Source of the DNA: Physcia stellaris
Taxonomy: Eukaryota; Ascomycota; Lecanoromycetes; Caliciales; Physciaceae
Assembly (NCBI GenBank): GCA_018902385.1
Contig: JABSSW010000012.1
Span: forward strand, 558,001 to 622,000
Reading direction: 5' to 3'
Length of the DNA stretch: 64,000 nt
A model generated the notes under the pieces. That model was not told where the DNA came from, did no database searches, and saw only the letters and a list, made by a program, of their open reading frames with translations. A program made the position numbers and the translations under genes. Below are positions 21,526 through 33,496 of the stretch, one piece after another (within the stretch, counting starts at the first letter, position 1; every line of letters starts with the position of its first letter).

Positions 21526-23329
21526 ATGACGTCAACCGTGAAGAACGTGAGTACAGTTGCATTACTTTCTCCTTTGTCATTTCTTGCAATGTAAACCTTC
21601 CGAAGTGATTTGGCGGCATGAATAATCAAACCCGGTCCGGATTCATCTAGATCAAGCTAAGCCAGAGTTGAAGAAAGAAAATGACTAACCCTAGGATCTG
21701 AGTAGCTACTTGACAAGCTCAACCTAACCTCGAGCGAGGAGGGTACCTCTGCGGAGGCGCCTTCAGAGGAAGATGTGAAAACTCTACGTGAGAAGTACGC
21801 CAAAGCCGATCAAGAACAAGTTTTTGCTTTCTACGATGACCTATCGACGACAGAAAAGGCCAGTCTATATGAACGTCTTGCTTCCATTGACCCAAAACAC
21901 ATCAATGAAATTACCGAGCGAGCATTGAATCCACCAAAAACGTCATCCAAGGACGAAGAGACGAAGCTTGAGCCTCTACCCGAGTCGGCTGTTGCATCTA
22001 TACTTGATTCCAAGACGGATGACATTGATTCCTGGTACGCTTCTGGTTTGGATCTGGTGGCAGAGGGTCAAGTAGCCGTAGTGCTCATGGCTGGCGGACA
22101 AGGTACTCGATTGGGCAGTTCGGCACCGAAAGGATGCTTCAATATTGGATTGCCTAGTGAGAAGTCGCTCTTTCAAATTCAGGCTGAGCGAATCTGGAAA
22201 GTTCAGCAGCTGGCCGAAAAGAAGAGTGGAAAGAAGAACATTGTAGTCCCGTGGTACGTCATGACCAGTGGCCCGACTAGAAAGCCAACGGAAGAATTCT
22301 TTGAGGAACACAAGTATTTTGGGTTGGGGAAAGACGATGTAATGATCTTCGAGCAAGGCGTTCTACCTTGTATCTCTAACGATGGAAAAATCCTTCTAGA
22401 AAGTAAATCAAAGGTTCGAGAAGGAGTGCTTTGACGTTTTGTTGGCGAATGCTCACAAACCATTATAGGTCGCTGTTGCTCCAGACGGCAACGGGGGTAT
22501 CTACCAGGCTCTATTGACGTCCAACGTGCGGACAGACATGCGAAAACGTGGGATCCAGCACATCCACGCTTATTGCGTTGACAACTGCCTGGTCAAAGTG
22601 GCTGACCCTGTCTTTATTGGGTTTGCCGCTGCGAAGAAGGTAGACATTGCCACTAAAGTTGTCCGAAAGCGAAACGCCAAAGAATCCGTCGGCTTGATCT
22701 TATGCAAGAATGGGAAGCCAGACGTGGTCGAGTATTCTGAGATCGATTCCGCCACTGCGGAGGCTAAAGATCCCAAGCAACCGGATTTACTAAAGTTTCG
22801 CGCTGCCAATATCGTCAATCATTACTACTCATTCCAATTCCTAGAGACGATCGAAGAATGGGCGCACAAGCTACCGCATCATGTGGCAAGGAAGAAGATT
22901 CCCTATGTGGATATCGAATCAGGCGAGACAGTGAAGCCAGACAAGCCAAACGGAATCAAGTTGGAACAATTTGTTTTTGATGTTTTCCCTATGCTCAATC
23001 TCGAAAAGTTTGCATCGATGGAGGTCAAACGCGAAGACGAATTCTCGCCGTTGAAGAACGCTAAAGGGACTGGAGAGGATGATCCTGATACCAGCAAAAA
23101 AGACATCCTAGACCAAGGAAAGAATTGGATCCAAAACGCAGGTGGTGTAGTCACGAGCGAAGGTGATGCGACGAGTGATGGGGTCGAAGTTTCTCCCCTC
23201 GTCAGCTATGTAAGTGGCTGTAATGCCGTATCCATTCTCTTGCTGATTGTATGTCAGGGGGGAGAAGGCCTGGACTTTCTCCGGGGCAAGGACATAAAAG
23301 CTCCTGCGGTTATTGAGAAGGAGGAGTGA
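21526..23329 (+). CDS. UAP1: UDP-N-acetylglucosamine pyrophosphorylase
   Basis: Exons 21526-21546, 21706-22413, 22469-23209 and 23258-23329 give 513 residues, the normal length. The enzyme makes UDP-GlcNAc from UTP and GlcNAc-1-phosphate in the cytosol, the last step before chitin, N-glycan and GPI synthesis. The nucleotide-binding signature [18 protein letters not shown] lies at about residues 130-147. Further family blocks are [41 protein letters not shown] (uridine-binding) and the region around [12 protein letters not shown]. The first coding exon is only 21 bases, and its 159-base intron carries several possible acceptors, of which only 21705 keeps frame. Catalytic residues look intact. 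Confidence 0.96.
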
Positions 23330-24187
23330 TGCATCCTTTGCTGCCGCGCCAGAGAATCGATGGGGTCAGGCCTGGGTCGCCGGAACCGAGAATTCTTTGA
23401 CTTCTAATGCTTCAGGTGATCGTGGCTTCAGCATGCAGTGCGTTTTGGGCCATGGCGATGCCTTTCCAACCGAGCTGCATCATGTAGGCATACCGCTTAA
23501 TTGCATTACCGGCTTTGCAGGTGCAAGTTGCCGTACAACAAGTAGACTCCAGCTATCCGGTGCTATCGCGTGCAACACCTGTAAACATTGCTTCGCAAAC
23601 CCGACATCATCAGAGGTGACTAGGTATTGCTGTCCCTTTCGTCTAAGGAAGTACGTACTCGTAGGAACTACTAGGTCGCCCTAAGCCCCAATTGAGCGGT
23701 AGCGTCATCGGTATGCTTTCCGATCTCCCGAAGCCGTGGAACAATCATTTGCTCGAGTTCGTGTTGTTCCTTTCTTTTTCCCCTCTTCACTTATCGCATG
23801 CCTCTTGTGTCGCATCATCTGGTTTGCGTTCGTGTTGCGGTTAGTGTTTTGGGGGCAGGAAGTGCTGTGCTGGGAGGAAAGAGATCATTGCAGGTAAGCT
23901 TCTTTTCTGGTGTTCAGCTATGGCTTCATTGTGGAGTTACACTTCGAGTAGGGATTCTACTTGCTGACCATTTTGACTTTAGGCAGATTTGGTTGGGCAA
24001 GTCAAAGCAGGGTATACTTAAACTTTCAAATCCTCCGAGCCTCAGACCAGCCTGATCTGTCATCTTGTACGACTCGCATGCACGCTGGGTTTCCCTACCA
24101 ATCGGTGTAGCGCTCATACCTTCTGCGACAGAATCAGTCACCTGACCTCAAAGATTATCATAGGCTTCCACGAATAAACGCTACATA
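23330..24187. other. Intergenic, nothing supported
   Basis: No conserved frame. Contains the UAP1 3' end and the upstream region of the zinc-knuckle gene. Confidence 0.4.
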
Positions 24188-25194
24188 ATGTCGTCTCTTT
24201 CGCGTCGGGCTTGCTATAAGTGTGGAAATGTTGGTCACTACGCTGGTCAGTGACCCCGAGCTCGTTTTGCTCAAGATGCGTACTAAATCCAACTCAGAAG
24301 TTTGTTCCTCCTCGGAGCGTCTCTGCTATAATTGTGCGTTACTTCGTGTTACATTCCCCTTCTATCGCTACTGACATCATGGATCTTAGGCAAACAGCCT
24401 GGTACAAACCCTTTCTTTTCGATGAACAGCCCTGTCCATCTTCTAATACTTGTGTCAGGGCATGAATCGAATGGCTGCCCGCATCCACGCACCACAGAGA
24501 GTGAGCCACCGAATCCTGAACCGGACTGGAATGTTGTTTTTACTGACAAGAGGACTATAGCGAAGCAGTGCTACCATTGTCAAGGATATGGTCATGTCCA
24601 AGCCGATTGCCCTACATTACGAATAAGTGGAGCTGGGACTGGTGGTCGCTGCTATACCTGTGGTCAGCCGGGTCATCTTGCCGTAAGTCACTCCTCGACG
24701 AGCCGGTATCGGCACGATCTAAAAAGATACAAGCGCTCTTGCCCTACTCCTGCATTCCAGGGCGCACCAGCGATCGGAGCTGGCCGAGGTGCTGTTGTGC
24801 CTCCTCGCGGAGGATTCGTCGGTGGGGGCGGGTTCCGCGGAGGCTTTGCTGGTGGACCGCGCCCTGCAACTTGCTACAAATGTGGGGGACCCAACCATTA
24901 CGCCCGAGACTGTCAGGCGCAAGCAATGAAGTGCTACGCTTGCGGAAAGCTGGTAAGATTACTTCTCCATCTATTAGAGCAATCTATTCACTGTAGCAGG
25001 GCCATATCTCTCGTGATTGTACCGCTCCAAACGGTGGACCCCTCAACTCCGTTGGCAAAGTGTGCTACAAATGCGGTCAAGCCGGCCATATATCCCGTGA
25101 ATGCACTGCCGTGGATACAAATGGTCAGCCTCAAGCTGAACCAGCTGTAGACAGCATTAACCAATCCGCGGCGGCTTCAGTTGCCGTCTCCTAG
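24188..25194 (+). CDS. GIS2: CCHC zinc-knuckle nucleic-acid-binding protein, Gis2/CNBP type
   Basis: Seven exons: 24188-24245, 24298-24333, 24390-24401, 24459-24500, 24561-24682, 24734-24952 and 25000-25194, giving 227 residues. There are seven CX2CX4HX4C knuckles: CYKCGNVGHYAEVC, CYNCKQPGHESNGC, CYHCQGYGHVQADC, CYTCGQPGHLARSC, CYKCGGPNHYARDC, CYACGKLGHISRDC and CYKCGQAGHISREC. A Gly/Arg-rich RGG-like linker (GRGAVVPPRGGFVGGGGF) separates knuckles four and five. Gis2/CNBP proteins bind single-stranded nucleic acid and associate with mRNAs and translation; here that is inferred from the family. Most introns fall within a knuckle, and the third exon is only 12 bases. Confidence 0.93.
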
Positions 25195-25965
25195 TCGCAA
25201 TACAACTCCGATGCACATAAACAGTTTCTTCGACCTCCCAGGCGTTGTCATCCAGAAAAATTTCCTTTGTCTGTCATGCATTACGAAAAAAAAATCATAT
25301 CAGCAGCCCTCGGCGTTTCAATTTGATCCCGGCGTCCTACTCCTGAGCATTCCATCCACCGACATTGATGTTTACGACATCCGAAAGGTCTAATGCAACC
25401 ACTTTGCATTCTTTGTATCCTGGCTTTAATGAAAACTCATTATGGGCGGTGTCCCTTTTTGATGACCACTGGCTCCTGCTTTTGTAATAGAAGGAGTGGG
25501 CCCGCTGAGACATGGTGGAAGCGGAGGTTAGTACATAAGAAAGATCTGGACATACTTTCAAGACGAAGGATGGAGTGATAGTTGGTAAGAGGATGAAAGC
25601 CTAGCAGTCAGTTGGGTGGTGGTCTGGCATGTTTGATGGCTCTAGGCTTTGTTTGAGTAGCTGGAACACGAATGAGCAGAATGCTGAAGAGTGAAGTAGA
25701 CATGTCTCATTTTCTCGATCGTTGTGTCAGTATTCTTGATCATGATAAGAAATCCCTTACATTTCTATGTCACGGTCACGTGTTTAATGAGGAACCCTAC
25801 CTACAGTACGTCGGCGAACCTTATCTCGACCTCGTCTGACTCCCGTACGTTTTACGCCACTCCATTGCCCTTCCCTCGAACGGAAACTCATTGTTGACTA
25901 TCAAAGTTACTTATCCTTGTCCACTGTGTTTGCGGCCAGCCCGACGGCTGCCTCCGTTCTTCACC
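25195..25965. other. Intergenic, promoter side of DMC1
   Basis: No conserved frame. A cacgtg-containing gtcacgtgttt lies near 25776 and could be a basic-helix-loop-helix type site, but nothing ties it to a gene. Confidence 0.35.
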
Positions 25966-27892
25966 ATGACAGCTTCGGCGACTGGAGATGACTATGAGGA
26001 CGAAGCGAGTCAATGATTATAGCATCTCCTTACTTGAGCTGATTATCCGTGTCCAGGGCTTCATCGTCGATATTGATGATATCCAAGCACATGGTATGTA
26101 CAGTCCATGGAATGATGTATCTCTTATGAGCCCAAAATTTACGGATAATAGGCGTTGGTGCAGCTGACATTACGAAACTCAAGGCTAATGGATATTACAC
26201 TGTGGCTGTGAGCACACCTTTCCTTGAGTTCCTCAGCGACGTTCGAACACGAGCACCTACCTGATATACATTGGGCAACAGTCTGTTCACGCCGCAACTC
26301 GCAAGACTCTCCTCAAGGTCAAAGGTTTCAGCGAGGTTAAGGTTGAAAAGATCAAAGAGGCAATTCAGAAGCTCCAGGTACGGAATATAGAATTAATATC
26401 CAAATACACGATGCACTTTGTCGCTTTCCTATGTGGCTTGCTAATCATGCTTCTATATTCCAGCCGTCGACTTCGGGCTTCATTACCGCTGTAGAGCTTG
26501 GCCATCAGAGAAAGCGCGTTGTTAAGATTTCTACAGGGAGCAAACAGCTAGACTCGATACTTGGAGGGTCTGTGTACCGATACGAGTACCCGAATTTGGA
26601 CTCAGTGGTAACATATGCCTAGAGGATTCCAAAGCATGAGCATTAGCGAGGTGTGTAAATCCAAGTACTTCTAATAACCATGTGCTGGAATCTGACGTTG
26701 TAGGTTTATGGCGAGTTCCGTAATGCTTCAAGTTGACTATCGAGCACTTAATGTGGCACTGATTGTTTAGATAGGCTGTGGAAAGACCCAGCTGTCTCAC
26801 ACGATGTCCGTGATCGCACAGGTACGCGTTTTTCAAGATATATGACAGAGAGCAGGTTTACTGACATCTTATGAAGTTGCCGAAGGTAATTATCAAGCTT
26901 CCACAGTTCGTCCGTATCGTTGACGTGATAGGACATGGGTGGTGCCGAGGGTAAAGTGGCATACATTGGTGAGCTCACCATTTCAACTTCACCCTTCTGC
27001 TCATTCTTACTTGTGTTAGATACTGAAGGTACTTTCAGGCCAGAGAGGTAGGAATCATTGGCCACACTATAATAGACCAGCTGACGCAAGAAGAATTGCG
27101 CAAATTGCCGAGAGATACGGCAGTAAGCCCGTCAATTACGAGAAGGGTGAACCATTCTTGGATACTGACCTTCTTAGTGGATCCTGAGCAAGCGCAAGAG
27201 AATATCGCATATGGTCGTGCTCTGAACAGCGAGGTAGGTCTGTCCCTGTGTTTAGTTTTGGATATTAGTAATTGGGCTCGATAGCACCAACTAGAGCTTT
27301 TGAATACGCTCTCAGCGCAATTCTCTGGGAACGAATACCGTCTCCTAATTATTGACAGCATCATGGCTTGCTTTCGAGTGGACTATTCCGGCAGAGGAGA
27401 GCTTGCAGATCGACAGCAGAAACTTAATCAATTCCTGTCTAAATTGACCCACATGGCTGAGGAGTTCAATGTTTGCGTCCTCATGGTTTGTTTCCCCTTT
27501 GTCCTGCCGAATTTCTCTCTGAAGAGAGCGCTCCGCACCTTGACATGTCCCGCAAAGCTGACCGATTTTTCTTCTTCACCTGTCAGACAAACCAGGTTCA
27601 AAGCGACCCCGGAGCTAATGCCCTATTCGCCGGCGCCGACGGTCGCAAGCCTGTCGGCGGTCATATCCTTGCACATGCCTCGACCACGCGTGTCCTTCTA
27701 AGAAAAGGACGAGGCGATGAACGTGTGGCTAAGATACAAGATTCCCCTGGTAAGTCTATTTATCCAGAACGTCCTCGATACACGGTTGGCCGCCAAAGGG
27801 AATCCTAGAACTAAGAATGCCTAGATTGTCCCGAGCGAGAAGCGACCTATATCATCACCAACGGTGGGATAAGCGATCCGGAGAAAGCTTGA
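25966..27892 (+). CDS. DMC1: Meiosis-specific RecA-family recombinase Dmc1
   Basis: Sixteen exons can be joined in phase to give 337 residues: 25966-26004, 26057-26093, 26152-26207, 26282-26377, 26464-26567, 26623-26650, 26704-26719, 26775-26821, 26877-26885, 26932-26968, 27020-27047, 27094-27122, 27178-27233, 27285-27485, 27587-27749 and 27825-27892. Dmc1 forms filaments on single-stranded DNA and drives strand exchange between homologous chromosomes in meiosis. Signatures are the N-terminal helix-hairpin block ([19 protein letters not shown]), Walker A GEFRCGKTQ, Walker [10 protein letters not shown], loop 1 [18 protein letters not shown], loop 2 [19 protein letters not shown] and the C-terminus [10 protein letters not shown], all of Dmc1 rather than Rad51 type. 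Exon 9 is only 9 bases. The first intron needs a GC donor (gcgagt at 26005) to join the ATG at 25966 in frame; alternatively an uninterrupted frame starts at 25990. Confidence 0.93.
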
Positions 27893-29141
27893 ATGTGGGG
27901 AGCTAATGTTCGCTGGATACGAAGGTTTGATACGATCTCGCAGCTCGAAAAAACAGGACATCTATCTCTGCACTACAGCTCTATCTGATGCAAAATCCTT
28001 GTAAGCTTTCTTTAGATATCTCATGCGCTGTCGCGAAAATGCTACATGATTGGACATAGTGGCCTCAGCTTTCAAGATTTGTCATCGGCAAATATTCGTG
28101 TTCATTTTTTTAATCGACTCTTATTCTGTAAAGGACCTTTTTATGGCTTGGTTGTGACGTATCTACTATTGGCAAGCTGCCTCTGAGATCACACCAGTAG
28201 GTATGATCTTCATGATCTAGCATCCAACCCAAAGAAATGACCTGCGCAACGCCCGAAAAACCACTCCTGCTCGATTTGTCTGGATGGTCTTATGGTAAGA
28301 CTGTTGTTCGCGTCACGCATGTCTTGTATCACTCAAGTGATTCTAGCGTTAAGCAACGCCATCGGCCAACATCATAATAATCCCGCTATCCCTCAAGTGA
28401 TCTGTGATGGAGAAGCAGAATTTGGAGAGAAAAGGAAGTAACGGAGTCGGGTTTTGCCGTCTTATTCTTGGTTGAGCGGAATTGTACCGATCTGCCAGAG
28501 CTGGACTCGCTCTATGTTGCAAGGTTATGACGAGGGGAGATTTGGCTCGGGGCTGATATCGACGATGGATAGCTGCCTACAATAATGACACGTTTGCCTC
28601 ATTGTCTGGGGTTATGCCTGCTGGGAACGTAGAAACATGTGAAATTCTCTTTTCAGCAATTGATGGGTATTCCCATGGACTGACCTGAAAGCCCACTTCT
28701 CCCCAAGTCGGGCTGCGGTCCGTTTGTTAGGACATTCTACGTCATTGGGTGCCAGGTCACGGGGATGGCTTCTTGAGATTGATGAGAAACACATTTCACA
28801 AGGTCGCTTCGAGAAGTATGACCCCTTGAACAATTCCTTGACCACTCACTCACATTTCCGGGTTAGTCAAGGTGTCTTAAGCTATGACAAGTGAAGCAAC
28901 GACTAATAGATAGGTTTGATATGAGACCTTCTGTGTCAGTCTGTTTGAACCCCACCTCACATCACTATCACTTACCACTTGTGGATTCCTGAATGTATAT
29001 ATTCCTTTCGCTGACTACTCCTCTCCAGCCCTTCAACATTCCTTCGAATCGCAACATCAGAATTATCAATCCTGAAACATCAACCATCTACTCACTACCA
29101 AGGCATTCTGAGGTCCCTCAACAGAATTAATTATTTTCAAT
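27893..29141. other. Long intergenic stretch
   Basis: Nothing coding recognised on either strand. The last 200 bases are C/T-rich and promoter-like for the next gene. Confidence 0.4.
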
Positions 29142-30000
29142 ATGTCCAACTCTACCAACTCGCATTATCCAATGGCCGGCCTAGTTCCAAATATCAATGT
29201 CGGCTCAGATAATGTCAACACTGACGAGAGAGCAACCTCCAACAACGAGTCACCCTCAGAACTTTCGCCCGTTGAACGTAAGCCTACTTCCTCATAATAT
29301 TATCAGGTGACATCGTAGCTAACCCTCAATACCAGGATCTCATATTGGCGCAGAGGGCCCTAATCACGGCTTAAGTCTAGAGCGGCATGTACATGAACCA
29401 GCTGGAACCTCGTCACAACATCAAGACGTAGCCAAGGATAACAACGACGAACCATTGCAGGGCTTGGTCTCTCCCAAAGAACCACTAGAGCACCCTCGAT
29501 CGCGTCCCGTGTCTCCTGCTTTATTTGCTGGCCCTCATCAGCATGCCCGGGACGCTGATACTAGTTCTGCGGATAATGCTGAAGGGGATCATGGGGTTCC
29601 TGTTCCCGAAACCAATTCTTTGAGCGAATCTGCGAAGCCTGAACGCATGGCGCGGAAGAGTTTGGATTCATCTGACGAGGAAACGCCTTCCGACGAAGAC
29701 GATTACGACATGGATGATCGCCATTATCTTCACAAGAGCTCAGAAGTCAAGAAGATACGTGCAAGTCCAGTTCAGACTACGGTCTCAAACCTCAAGCACT
29801 ATGATGAGGCTGGACAGCCTGATCTGGAGGCAGATTCTCACAATGGTGCCTGGACCGAGACCAAAAAGTCAGCTCTGGGGGCTACTCAGCGTGTTCCTGG
29901 GATGTGGTCGGATGCTTTCGATGAGCAGGATGCTGATGGAGGTTCGGAGAGGAAGGATGAAGGGTTGATTAATGCCATGTGGCGGCTTGTTCTGGGCTGA
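29142..30000 (+). CDS. Disordered acidic protein, function unknown
   Basis: Exons 29142-29277 and 29336-30000 give 266 residues. The start follows a purine-rich leader and the 58-base intron has canonical ends. The protein is rich in Ser, Glu, Asp and Pro with no predicted fold; an acidic run (DEETPSDEDDYDMDD) lies near residue 170. The last residues LINAMWRLVLG form a short amphipathic end. I do not recognise a family. It opens a run of similar orphan genes on the same strand that reaches 35.8 kb. Confidence 0.6.
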
Positions 30001-30551
30001 ACCGACCTGATTACTTGTGCTATGCTTGAAGGAAGAGTTGATGATCTAGGTATGAAAGCTTGATAGTTCGCTGTAGTAAGACTCAGTGGCTAGAGAAGAA
30101 AAGCTTCAACATACCAAATTTTGAGAAAGCGAAACGACTTGTAAGTGAATCTGTCCCACGTGTGGTAGATACATCTGTTGTCTTTGTCAGCTTACTGCTC
30201 TGAGTCCACGAAGTATCCAACATCATAGGGATCTTGTGTTTTGTACAAGTATGCTATCGCTTACCCGAGATCTTGATACAATAGCACATATCTCGTCCCA
30301 AGTCAACATGGAGGGTTCCCGGCCGAAGTGGATTTTGCACAACACTTTCTTTATCACTAATGGCGTCATTCGAACCGATGAATCTTCTCTCCGACATTTG
30401 CAGGCTTTCTACCATTCGCACGTGATTCATTTACTTCCATCCATCCGACAACCGAGTTAAACTTAGGCTACTTCCAAGGCAGCCTTGAAGGCCCGATAAC
30501 CTTTGATACTTTAAGGTTCAACAAATAGATCGAGCTACCTTACCTCTAATC
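30001..30551. other. Intergenic, nothing supported
   Basis: Spacer between two orphan genes; no coding signal seen. Confidence 0.4.
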
Positions 30552-32435
30552 ATGTCAAGCTTTAGCAAAGCTGAAACCCAGGATGACCTTCGCGCCTCAG
30601 CTTCCAAGAACCTCGACGCTTCCTTGGATGACTATCTCGAATACGCTGCCACCGATGAATGCGATACAGGTGGGAACGGCTATGAATGGGTCTTTAGGCA
30701 CAAGGATCTTATCGCCATGAGGCAAGCTGCTCGTTGTGAACTAAAATCTGTAAGTCTATGGATTTTTGGTTGAGTGCCGAACCCTGGATGTGGGTTTCAA
30801 TATGTGTAGTCAACGAGTGTTTGTTGAGCGACTTGTTGAGGATCCTGCACGCTACAAACCTAATAATCTAGAATGTCTTACTTGAATCCATACTGAATCA
30901 GCTCATAGCAAGCTCGCCTACCTTTCCGCTCTTCGATGGGGGATAACGCCGACAGTCATCTTAACCCTCAAGCAGTCCGTCGTCTTCAGATTCCGGTACC
31001 ACCTACTGTGACGCCAGTCTCAGGTCTCCCGTCTCATACAAACAACGACCAAGTCGAGCCAATGGATCTGACGCATGAGCCCCTGTTCAAGAAGCAGTCT
31101 ATCCGTCAACCTGTCGGCTATACCAACTACTCCCCCTTCATGAACGGCCAGACTTGGATGGAGCCATCTCTAGAATTCTCGAAGAATCTAGAACGGCGTA
31201 TTCAAGCTACAGGATCCAAGGAAGAATCCAATCTCCAAGTCCAAGACCATGCATCTGGCGAGCTCCGACGGAATGCCACACTTCAACCACCAACAGATCA
31301 TTTGAACGCTCAAGGTACGTGCTGCGAGTCACCTCCGAAAATTCCTAGCATTGCGCAGCCTGCAACACTTGAGGCTCGGCGAGGCGTAAATGCTCAATAC
31401 CAGAACGAGATGTGTCGAGCCTACCTTGCGAAGACTCAACCTCCATGTGAGGGGGATATTGGCCTCCTCACTAGCAGCGAAGTTGCGACTCGCAACAGCC
31501 CATCTCTTTCAGGGATGACGCGAGCTCCCGCTTCAGATTGGTTTCGTCCTAACGGTCAGAACGCACCTGTAAGTAGCCACAAGATGCCTTCTTGGACCAC
31601 CTTTACCTCCAGGGCACAGTCTATGACCCGGGAAGATCTGCGACCACTCGACAATCGTCAAGCACCAGCAGTGCGCGACGATGAGCCATACCTTTCATCT
31701 ACTCCTAAGCCATCCGATCCGGTGCCGTCTTCACCTCTTGCTGCCACCCTGAAGCCTACACCCAGGGGATCTGGAACGATGGTAGTATCCGACAAGACCA
31801 GACAGAGTGCTGCAAGTGCTGCAAAAGCTACTCGCCTCTTCCTACACCAAAATCCAGCCAATACTCGAAAGCTGATACCAGCGGAGGCCACCATCTCTAA
31901 ATGGTTTCTTCAAGGAGCCTCGTTCGAAGTGCTTTGCCATGTCTTGGAGACCATCGATCTTGCGATTGATCGAGCCGCTTTGAAACCACTGCTATTCGCT
32001 GTTTGTCCAGAGCTGAAGACCGGTGCAATTGGGCAAGCAGCTGCAGGAACAACCAAGTCTGCAGCACATGGGGCGTCGAGCACTGCAAACCGCACGCGGG
32101 CTTTCCAGCCTAATGCCTTTGGTCCGCGTACGGGCCCTTCAATGGCGTATTTGAATAACCGCTACTACAGTGCTTCTGTTCCGCGTACAGGCCCCGCAAC
32201 AACGTATTCGAACAGTCCTCAACAGAGCTACGGCCACGCAGCCATGAATTGCGACAGGGAATATAACTACCGCATGGAACATTACCTCGCACAGCTCCCC
32301 GATCTAGCTACTGTAACGAATCAGCTCAAGACTCAGGACGAGGCCGAAATTGATGACGGTGATTTCCATATTGTGGGAGACCCGATCGAGGACGATAGCG
32401 AGTGGGACTTGGTCAGTCATGAAGATGCGTGCTGA
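30552..32435 (+). CDS. Orphan protein with acidic-aromatic C-terminal tail; alternative 3' splice site likely
   Basis: Exon 1 is 30552-30749. Its GT donor can join the acceptor at 30908 (exon 30909-32435) to give 574 residues in frame. It can also join an acceptor at 30871 (exon 30872-30946), giving a 90-residue protein that ends IASSPTFPLFDGG. The long exon alone could also start at ATG 30936. The long form is Pro/Ser/Thr-rich and mostly disordered; residues about 365-440 (KLIPAEATISKWFLQGASF, then a helical AIDRAALKPLLFAV) look folded. Two short PRTGP repeats follow. The protein ends DDSEWDLVSHEDAC: acidic residues, then W-x-x-V nine residues before the end, a pattern shared with the next two genes. 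Family unknown. Confidence 0.6.
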
Positions 32436-33496
32436 GGTTGCTGGGTGGCAAAGGACCGTGATGGATATATCTGAAAGCTTCCAGGTCGCGAAAAGCTCGC
32501 ATGGAAGATGAGCAGTTGAAAATTCAGTGATGGGTGGGGAAAGAGTTGTGCGCTTGGATGGTATTAAAATATGACGATAGCATGCAATTAATGAACGGAG
32601 AATCTCCTGCTTGCATCTCACATGCTGTGCCGTGAATATCACTTGCAGCCTTGTGAGCGAAGATGTTAAAAGTCCATCGTATACATCTGATGGACTCCTG
32701 CCTCCAAAAGTATGATAAAGCCCTCTCTGAAAATCCTGTCATCCCATGCACTGCTAATTTGTTGGTTTTTTTGTTCGGGGAAGGTGGGCACCCTAATTTT
32801 ACCCCCTGAACGCCGCCCCAGTTAATGCCCTGAAGATCAACGATCAGAGCCGTCTCGGTGCCAGCCTTGGGGGTCCCTTCCACCTGAAGGTCTACTTGCG
32901 TCGGACAACAGCGGCTGCCAAACATAGTCGTCAAACCAACGTTACTATTACCCGTCTTTTGGCATTTAGGGAGCTCTGGGCTCGATGTTCTTGCCCATTC
33001 CGTGCGGGCTGATTGTTTGTTCATTCCCTGTTTTTGCGTTTTGGGGGTGGGAGCTGGGGTGTTAGGGGATCGGCACTCAGGGGTGGAGTGGTTGAAATCC
33101 ATGGGTTAAGGTAGTGTTGTCCGAATGTTCGCATGACGGGATATGGAACGATATGCTCGATGAGTGATTGGGTGACGGTACAACACTGATGAGAGAAAAT
33201 GGACTGAATGTAATGAATGATGTGTGGAGAACACAGTGTTGCTTTTGTTCTTTTGCTTGTGTTCTGCATCAATACGCTCCATCACGCCTCTCACCAATAT
33301 CACAATAGCATTTTCTCTGGGCGCGGTATATCAGCCCTTCCAAATCCCCCATCTCCATCTTCCGAGTCAATCACTCCCATTCCGAAACTTGAAGATCTAC
33401 CATCAATCCCACACAAACGCACTCGCAAGAGACCCCAAGACAGGAACCAGAGACCCGTAAAGAGAACAGTCAGTCAGAATAGCTGTCTCGTTCGTC
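32436..33496. other. Intergenic, nothing supported
   Basis: Antisense frames up to 192 codons exist here (32524-33102) but have no recognisable protein character. Confidence 0.35.

Noticed and set aside
32524-33102. 192-codon minus-strand frame as a gene
   Set aside because: No start context, splice pattern or motif supports it; composition is not protein-like.
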